Shown here piece after piece: positions 13,021 through 17,068 of a stretch of 17,068 nt of DNA (within the stretch, counting starts at the first letter, position 1; each line of letters opens with the position of its first letter). Origin of the DNA: CAYMUN01 sp964640775 (GTDB lineage Bacteria; Patescibacteriota; Saccharimonadia; Saccharimonadales; UBA4665); assembly GCA_964640775.1 (NCBI GenBank), contig CAZXIT010000016.1, positions 1 to 17,068 on the forward strand. Direction: 5' to 3'. Both the position numbers and the translations under genes were made by a program. The notes under the pieces are model-generated. The model was given only the letters and a program-made list of their open reading frames with translations. It was not told where the DNA came from and ran no database searches.

Positions 13021-13404
13021 CTGGCGCTGTTTGCGGGCGCCCTTGAGTCCAAATTTCTTGCGCTCGCGCTCACGGGAATCACGGCTAAGCAGGTCGGCAC
13101 GCTTGAGGGTGGCTTTGAGGTCTTCATTCATGACGACTAAGGCCTTGCTGATGCCGAGACGGATAGCTTCGACTTGGCCCTCGTGGCCACCGCCGGAAAC
13201 GACAGCACTGACGTCAAACTTATTAACGCTGTCCAATGCTACAAACGGCTGCTGCAGTTTAGCCAGCAAATATTTACTATCAGCAAAGTATTCAGCCGCC
13301 GTTTGACCGTTGATAGTAATCGTTCCTTTGCCGCCCATCAAGCGGACACGCGCAGTGGCGCTTTTGCGGCGTCCCAGTGCGTAAAAGTATGAATCTTTAG
13401 CCAT
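13006..13404 (-). CDS. rpsI: 30S ribosomal protein S9
   Basis: Small-subunit protein whose C-terminal tail reaches the P-site tRNA. It has 132 residues, the usual length. The N-terminal YALGRRKSATARVRL and the C-terminal KKFGLKGARKQRQFTKR are diagnostic, as is GGGHEGQVEAIRLGISKAL in the centre. The start codon shares its A with the rplM stop (TAATG), and an AAAGGA ribosome binding site lies inside the end of rplM. It is the last gene of the ribosomal operon in this window. Confidence 0.97.
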   Translation of the reverse strand: MAKDSYFYALGRRKSATARVRLMGGKGTITINGQTAAEYFADSKYLLAKLQQPFVALDSVNKFDVSAVVSGGGHEGQVEAIRLGISKALVVMNEDLKATLKRADLLSRDSRERERKKFGLKGARKQRQFTKR

Positions 13405-13844
13405 TATTTAGTGTCCTTTACAGATATAAGCTTGGGTTTCTGGGGGTCGTGCTTGTGCTCGGCATCCGCGTAGACTTTGAGGCGCAGCAGGCGGCCATCA
13501 CGCAGACGATTAACGGGCAGCATGCCGCGGACGGCGTGAGTGATGGCAAAACCAGGATCTTTTTCCAGCTTTTCGGCCAGGCTGGTCTCGGTCAAGCCGC
13601 CCGGGTAGTTGCTGTGGCGGTAGTAAATCTTTTTGGTCATTTTATCACCGGTAACGACAATATCTTTGGCGTTGATAACCACCACGAAGTCACCGCAATC
13701 GATGTGCTTGGTAAACTGGGGCTTGCCTTTGCCGGTCAGCAGTGTAGCGATGACAGTTGCCACACGGCCAAGCGGGGCCTCGCTAGCATCGACGATATAC
13801 CACTCGCGCGTCACATCTGTCGGTTTGGCACTGTAGGTTTTCAT
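13404..13844 (-). CDS. rplM: 50S ribosomal protein L13
   Basis: Early-assembly protein of the large subunit, 146 residues. It has WYIVDASEAPLGRVAT near the start, GKGKPQFTKHIDCGDFVVVINA (about 54-75), and HAVRGMLPVNRLRDGRLLRLKVYADAEHKHDPQKP near the end, all typical of L13. The AAGGAG ribosome binding site is within the last codons of rplQ, and start and stop share a base (TAATG). Pairing with rpsI is the common bacterial arrangement. Here the pair follows rplQ directly, without the truA or transporter genes found between them in many Firmicutes. Confidence 0.97.
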   Translation of the reverse strand: MKTYSAKPTDVTREWYIVDASEAPLGRVATVIATLLTGKGKPQFTKHIDCGDFVVVINAKDIVVTGDKMTKKIYYRHSNYPGGLTETSLAEKLEKDPGFAITHAVRGMLPVNRLRDGRLLRLKVYADAEHKHDPQKPKLISVKDTK

Positions 13845-14359
13845 TATGCAGACTCCTTTTTGACGGGCTTAGCTGTCTTAGGGGCTTTAGCAGCTGCTGG
13901 CTTCTTAGCCATAGCAGGTTTAGCGGCAGCTTTGGCGGTCTTAAGTTTGGGCGCAGCTGGAACTGCGGTGCTGGCAGCCGCAGCAACGGGGGCGGATTTC
14001 AGGTCATCGACAAAACTAACGCGGGCCAGCTGGGCGTTATCGCCGCGCCGCAGGCTGGTTTTGACGATCCGCAAGTGGCCGCTTACCCGGCCGGAGAGCT
14101 TGGGAGCGATTTCATCAACCAGCTTGTGGGCGCTGGCGACAGTCTGCAAACCGCTCAGCACTTGGCGTCGATTGTGCAAATCACCTTTTTTGGCTTTGGT
14201 AATTAATTTCTCAACATACGGCAGGACCTCTTTAGCTTTGGGCAGGGTTGTCTCAATCGATTCATATTTCACCAGTGAATCAGCCAGGCCTTTTACCAGC
14301 GCGATGCGCTGATCGCGCTCGCGGTGCAGTTTTCTACCTTTGTATCCGTGGCGATGCAT
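13844..14359 (-). CDS. rplQ: 50S ribosomal protein L17 with long basic Ala/Pro/Lys tail
   Basis: Large-subunit protein near the peptide exit tunnel. The conserved core (residues 1-120) opens with MHRHGYKGRKLHRERDQR and contains the ETTLPKAKEV and GRVSGHLRIVKTSLRRGDNA sequences. About 50 further residues form a low-complexity Ala/Lys/Pro tail made of AKPAMAKKPAAAKAPK-like units, making the protein 171 residues against about 115-130 normally. The tail is probably disordered and RNA-binding, but no function is shown. The start is two bases after the rpoA stop. Confidence 0.95.
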   Translation of the reverse strand: MHRHGYKGRKLHRERDQRIALVKGLADSLVKYESIETTLPKAKEVLPYVEKLITKAKKGDLHNRRQVLSGLQTVASAHKLVDEIAPKLSGRVSGHLRIVKTSLRRGDNAQLARVSFVDDLKSAPVAAAASTAVPAAPKLKTAKAAAKPAMAKKPAAAKAPKTAKPVKKESA

Positions 14360-14361
14360 GC

Positions 14362-15324
14362 TTAGAGCTCCAGCTCCGCGAGTTTTTCTTTGACTTCATC
14401 AAGCGCCTTGCTGCCGAAACCTTTAAGGTCGCGCAGCTCGGCATCATTCAGTGCAAACAAGTCGCGAATAGTGTGAATATCGTTGTTAATCAGGGCGTTG
14501 GTCGTTCGTGCCGACAGGTTGAGATCTTCGATAGAGGTGCTCAGGGCGGTCGGCTCGTCGCCCAGTAAGTCGCTGCTGCCTCCAAACTCAGTATCCTGGG
14601 CGGCACCGCCATCTTCTACCACTTCGGTGACAGCCAAGCGGGTTTTACCGGCCAGCGCAGTGTATTGGTTGACCAGTACGGCGGCGGCTTCTTCAAAAGC
14701 ATCCTGGGGGGTGATTGATCCGTCGGTGTCTACTGTTAACAGCAGACGGTCAAGGTCAGTCGCCTGCCCAACACGAGTGTTTTCAACTTTGTAGCGAACT
14801 CGAAGGACAGGGCTGAAAATAGCATCGAGTGCGATCATATCGCTGGCTTTTTTGGCTGCGCCTTCTTCAATTGTGCGATAGCCGCGGCCAACTTCAACAA
14901 CCAGGTCAATGACAAGCTTGGCTTTGGCGTCATCAATGGTGGCAATCACGTGTTCGGGATTCACGATTTCGACATCGGCATTGGTTTGTATGTCTTTGGC
15001 CGTAACGGCACCCTTGCCTGATTTAACAATCCGCAGGGTTTGCGGCTCGCCGCCGTAAACACGGAAACGAACGCCCTTGAGATTGAGCATCAGGTCAACA
15101 ACATCTTCCTTGACGCCGGGGACGGAGGTGAATTCATGGGTGGCACCTTCAATTTTAAAGGCGGTAACGGCGGCGCCGGAAATGCTGGAAAGCAACACTC
15201 TCCGCAAACTGTTGCCGAGCGTCATGCCGTAGCCGCTATGCAGCGGTTCGATTACGAAAGAAGCGCTGGTAGTGCTGTGGTCATCAACTTTGACGAGACC
15301 TGGGGTATGGATAATATTTGACAT
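14362..15324 (-). CDS. rpoA: RNA polymerase alpha subunit
   Basis: Assembly platform of the core RNA polymerase. The N-terminal domain (about 1-235) shows FVIEPLHSGYGMTLGNSLRRVLLSSISGAAVTAFKIEG and LLTVDTDGSITPQDAFEEAAAVL, typical of the dimerisation domain. A linker leads to the C-terminal domain (about 262-320), with IEDLNLSARTTNALINNDI and DLKGFGSKALDEVKEKL, the two helix-hairpin-helix parts that bind DNA. The length of 320 is normal. An AAGGAG ribosome binding site six bases before the ATG supports the start. Confidence 0.98.
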   Translation of the reverse strand: MSNIIHTPGLVKVDDHSTTSASFVIEPLHSGYGMTLGNSLRRVLLSSISGAAVTAFKIEGATHEFTSVPGVKEDVVDLMLNLKGVRFRVYGGEPQTLRIVKSGKGAVTAKDIQTNADVEIVNPEHVIATIDDAKAKLVIDLVVEVGRGYRTIEEGAAKKASDMIALDAIFSPVLRVRYKVENTRVGQATDLDRLLLTVDTDGSITPQDAFEEAAAVLVNQYTALAGKTRLAVTEVVEDGGAAQDTEFGGSSDLLGDEPTALSTSIEDLNLSARTTNALINNDIHTIRDLFALNDAELRDLKGFGSKALDEVKEKLAELEL

Positions 15325-15338
15325 GCTTGGCTCCTTAT

Positions 15339-15962
15339 TTAGCGTGAGTAGTATTCTACGATTAACTGTTCATTGATATCAGGCTCGGCGTCATCACGCA
15401 CAGGCAAGCCAGTGATTGATACGGTGACTTTTTTACGGTCAACTTTCATCCAAGCCGGGGTTTCGCTTGGAGCTGGACTAACATCGTCAAGCTTCTTGAA
15501 ATATTCAGTCTGGAGACTGTGCGGACGGACGCTCAGAGTGTCTCCAGCTTTGAGGCGGATTGATGGAATATCGACACGGGTATCATTCAGCATAAAGTGC
15601 CCGTGGGTCACCAGCTGGCGGGCCGCCCGGCGGCTGGTCGCGAAACCGGCACGGTAGACAGCGTTGTCAGCCCGCTGCTCCAGCAGCTGCAGCAGCACCT
15701 GTCCGGATTGGCCTTCGCGGCGATTGGCTTCTTTCATAAGATTGCTAAACTGTTTTTCCAGCAGGCCGTACAATCGCTTGACCTTTTGTTTTTCGCGCAG
15801 CTGCAAGGAGTACTGACTGGCTTTGCCGCCCCTGGGTCCGCGGGCATTTGGACCCTGGCCGGGTTTGCTGGTGCGCTTAACGAGAGCCTTGTGTGCCTTG
15901 GGGTGCAGGGCGTAGCCCTCGCGGCGGCTCATTTTAACGATGGATGATCGGTCGCGTGCCAT
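15339..15962 (-). CDS. rpsD: 30S ribosomal protein S4, cysteine-free form
   Basis: Primary 16S rRNA-binding protein and often the autoregulator of this operon in other bacteria. The 207-residue protein has YGLLEKQFSNLMKEA (about 65-79), the S4 domain at about 97-160 (RADNAVYRAGFATSRRAARQLVTHGHFMLN) and the C-terminal end LIVEYYSR. The N-terminal zinc-site cysteines are absent, making it a C-minus type. A GGAGAA ribosome binding site is eight bases before the ATG, overlapping the end of rpsK. Confidence 0.97.
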   Translation of the reverse strand: MARDRSSIVKMSRREGYALHPKAHKALVKRTSKPGQGPNARGPRGGKASQYSLQLREKQKVKRLYGLLEKQFSNLMKEANRREGQSGQVLLQLLEQRADNAVYRAGFATSRRAARQLVTHGHFMLNDTRVDIPSIRLKAGDTLSVRPHSLQTEYFKKLDDVSPAPSETPAWMKVDRKKVTVSITGLPVRDDAEPDINEQLIVEYYSR

Positions 15963-15965
15963 ATG

Positions 15966-16457
15966 CTAAATTCTCCGTGCTTTCGCCGGGCGGACACCGC
16001 CATGGGGCACGCCGGTAACGTCTTTGATACTCTCGACTGCAATATCCATACCGGCTAGTACCCGGACAGCAGCATCACGGCCCAGGCCAATGCCTTTGAT
16101 CAGGACATCAGCGCGGGAAAAGCCATATTGCTGTTTGGCAGCCTGGGCGGCGCGCTCAGCTGCAACCTGAGCAGCGTAAGCAGTACCTTTTTTTGATCCG
16201 CGAAAACCACAGGCTCCGGCGCTGCAGGTGGTCAGCACATTGCCGCTGCCATCGGTAAACGTAATAATCGTGTTGTTAAAGGTAGCCTGGACATGCACCT
16301 GGCCGCTGGGTACAGAGCGCTTGTTTTTTTTGCGCTTAGGGGTGGCGACTTTGGGTGCTTCGGCAGTGGTAGTTGCTGCAGCATCGGCTGCCGCAATAGC
16401 AACCGCCGCTGGTGCGTCAGTATTTTCGGGTGTGGTGGGGGTAGTTTCTTCTGCCAT
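15966..16457 (-). CDS. rpsK: 30S ribosomal protein S11 with acidic Ala/Thr-rich N-terminal extension
   Basis: Platform protein of the small subunit. The conserved core starts around residue 50 with VPSGQVHVQATFNNTIITF and includes CGFRGSKKGTAYAAQVAAE and the C-terminal GVPHGGVRPAKARRI. The extra N-terminal part (about residues 1-38) is low-complexity, rich in Ala, Thr, Glu and Pro, then a basic RKKNKR. It brings the protein to 163 residues against about 130 normally. The start is supported by AAGGAA four bases before the ATG, so the extension is probably real. The usual C-terminal HNGCRP is HGGVRP here. Confidence 0.96.
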   Translation of the reverse strand: MAEETTPTTPENTDAPAAVAIAAADAAATTTAEAPKVATPKRKKNKRSVPSGQVHVQATFNNTIITFTDGSGNVLTTCSAGACGFRGSKKGTAYAAQVAAERAAQAAKQQYGFSRADVLIKGIGLGRDAAVRVLAGMDIAVESIKDVTGVPHGGVRPAKARRI

Positions 16458-16465
16458 ACTATTCC

Positions 16466-16852
16466 TTACGTCTTAGACGCTACCTTTTTAGCGGTGCCGC
16501 CGACAGTAACCTTTCGGCCGCGGCGGGTGCGAGCATTCGTCTTGGTGCGCTGTCCCCGGGAAGGCAAGCTGGCAGCATGCCGCAGGCCGCGGTATGATTT
16601 GATTTCTTTCAGGCGCTTGATGTTGCCGCTGACCAGGCGCTGTAATTCACCCTCTACCACGAAATCCGCGTTGATAACGTCCTGGATGCCGGAGATTTCA
16701 GCGTCGGTCAAGTCCTTAACCCGAGCGGTTTTTTCAACCTTGGCGCGGGTCAGAATATCATGAGCGCTCTTGGGGCCAATACCATAGACATAGGTCAAGG
16801 CAACCCACACTTGCTTTTCAGCTGGAACCGTTACGCCGGAGATACGAGCCAT
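16466..16852 (-). CDS. rpsM: 30S ribosomal protein S13
   Basis: Head protein of the small subunit contacting the P-site tRNA and the large subunit. The 128-residue sequence begins MARISGVTVPAEKQVWVALTY, contains YGIGPKSAHDIL with the helix-hairpin-helix glycines, and ends with SYRGLRHAASLPSRGQRTKTNARTRRG before a basic tail. It starts two bases after the rpmJ stop; the upstream sequence AGGCAGGG offers only a weak ribosome binding site, so coupling to rpmJ translation is likely. Confidence 0.97.
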   Translation of the reverse strand: MARISGVTVPAEKQVWVALTYVYGIGPKSAHDILTRAKVEKTARVKDLTDAEISGIQDVINADFVVEGELQRLVSGNIKRLKEIKSYRGLRHAASLPSRGQRTKTNARTRRGRKVTVGGTAKKVASKT

Positions 16853-16854
16853 GC

Positions 16855-16971
16855 TTAACCCTGCCTCTGCTTATGCTTTGGTTTTAACTTATTGATAACA
16901 TAAACCCGGCCCTTGCGGCGGACAATTTTATCATCGGGACTGATTTTCTTGACACTGGCACGCACTTTCAT
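16855..16971 (-). CDS. rpmJ: 50S ribosomal protein L36, cysteine-free form
   Basis: A 38-residue protein, found by translating the minus strand between rpsM and infA. It begins MKVRASVKKISPDDK and ends KPKHKQRQG, the exact framework of L36. The zinc ligands are replaced: the normal ICPDCK reads ISPDDK, and no cysteine appears later (VINKLKPKHK). This is therefore a C-minus L36. AAAGGA eight bases before the ATG at 16971 supports this start; an in-frame ATG at 16980 lies inside that ribosome binding site. Confidence 0.93.
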   Translation of the reverse strand: MKVRASVKKISPDDKIVRRKGRVYVINKLKPKHKQRQG

Positions 16972-17013
16972 GCGGATCATCCTTTCAGGAGGGTGACTCA
17001 CTGCTTAAGTTAT

Positions 17014-17068
17014 TTAACCTTTGCGATAGGTGATTCTGCCCTTCGTGAGATCGTAAGGGGTCAACTCG
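17014..17068 (-). CDS. infA: Translation initiation factor IF-1, C-terminal fragment
   Basis: The last 17 codons of a gene entering from the right edge read ELTPYDLTKGRITYRKG and a TAA stop, matching the C-terminal strand of IF-1 (ELTPYDLxKGRI then an aromatic-Arg-basic end). The rest is outside the window. Its position directly upstream of rpmJ and rpsM is the standard bacterial order and supports the call. A 42-base gap with the rpmJ ribosome binding site follows. Confidence 0.9.
   Translation of the reverse strand, partial: ELTPYDLTKGRITYRKG

Noticed and set aside
13449..14312. 287-codon plus-strand open frame antisense to rplM and rplQ
   Set aside because: It lies wholly opposite two certain ribosomal protein genes, and its Ala/Gly/Leu-rich translation is what GC-rich antisense frames produce.

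Overview
The window looks like a piece of a small-genome bacterial chromosome of the Candidate Phyla Radiation, most probably Candidatus Saccharibacteria (TM7) or a close relative; this is inference. The reasons are: compact co-directional operons with 1- to 4-base overlaps; normal use of TGA as stop (for example at 1203-1205 and 8559-8561), which argues against the UGA-recoded Gracilibacteria/SR1; ribosomal proteins L33, L36 and S4 lacking their zinc cysteines; a very small DNA polymerase III delta-prime subunit; and many first-of-operon genes with a -10 box too close to the start codon to leave room for a Shine-Dalgarno leader.

Layout. (1) Positions 1-4343, plus strand: a tight three-gene alpha-glucan cluster (GT4 glycosyltransferase, cut by the window edge; GH57 alpha-amylase type; GH15 glucoamylase type). 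(2) 4356-5117: rpmG (L33) on the minus strand with a long structured leader, then tRNA-Thr(UGU) on the minus strand and tRNA-Thr(GGU) and tRNA-Tyr(GUA) on the plus strand, the two Thr genes divergent from a symmetrical promoter region. (3) 5182-5835, plus strand: a terminator and two small unrecognised proteins, one with a strong ribosome binding site and one membrane-anchored with four cysteines. (4) 5860-10447, minus strand: trpS, an RluA-type pseudouridine synthase, the delta-prime subunit, a TPR protein and a five-helix membrane protein with a pilin-like outer domain. (5) 10507-11879, minus strand: a class I DAHP synthase preceded by a leader region. (6) 11884-12984, minus strand: an M20 metallopeptidase. 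(7) 13006-17068, minus strand: infA (partial), rpmJ, rpsM, rpsK, rpsD, rpoA, rplQ, rplM, rpsI.

The most interesting element lies between the M20 peptidase and the DAHP synthase. A strong promoter (TTGACA, 17 bp, TATATT) drives an apparently leaderless 25-codon peptide with consecutive Tyr-Trp-Phe codons. These are followed by four RNA segments that can form either an antiterminator or an intrinsic terminator ahead of the DAHP synthase start. This is the complete logic of a classical ribosome-mediated attenuator, here reading all three aromatic amino acids at once. The next gene downstream is tryptophanyl-tRNA synthetase, which has its own TATAAT box.

No stretch over 300 bases lacks a gene. 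The longest gap, 4557-4773, holds the rpmG leader and promoter. No CRISPR array, insertion sequence or phage gene was seen.
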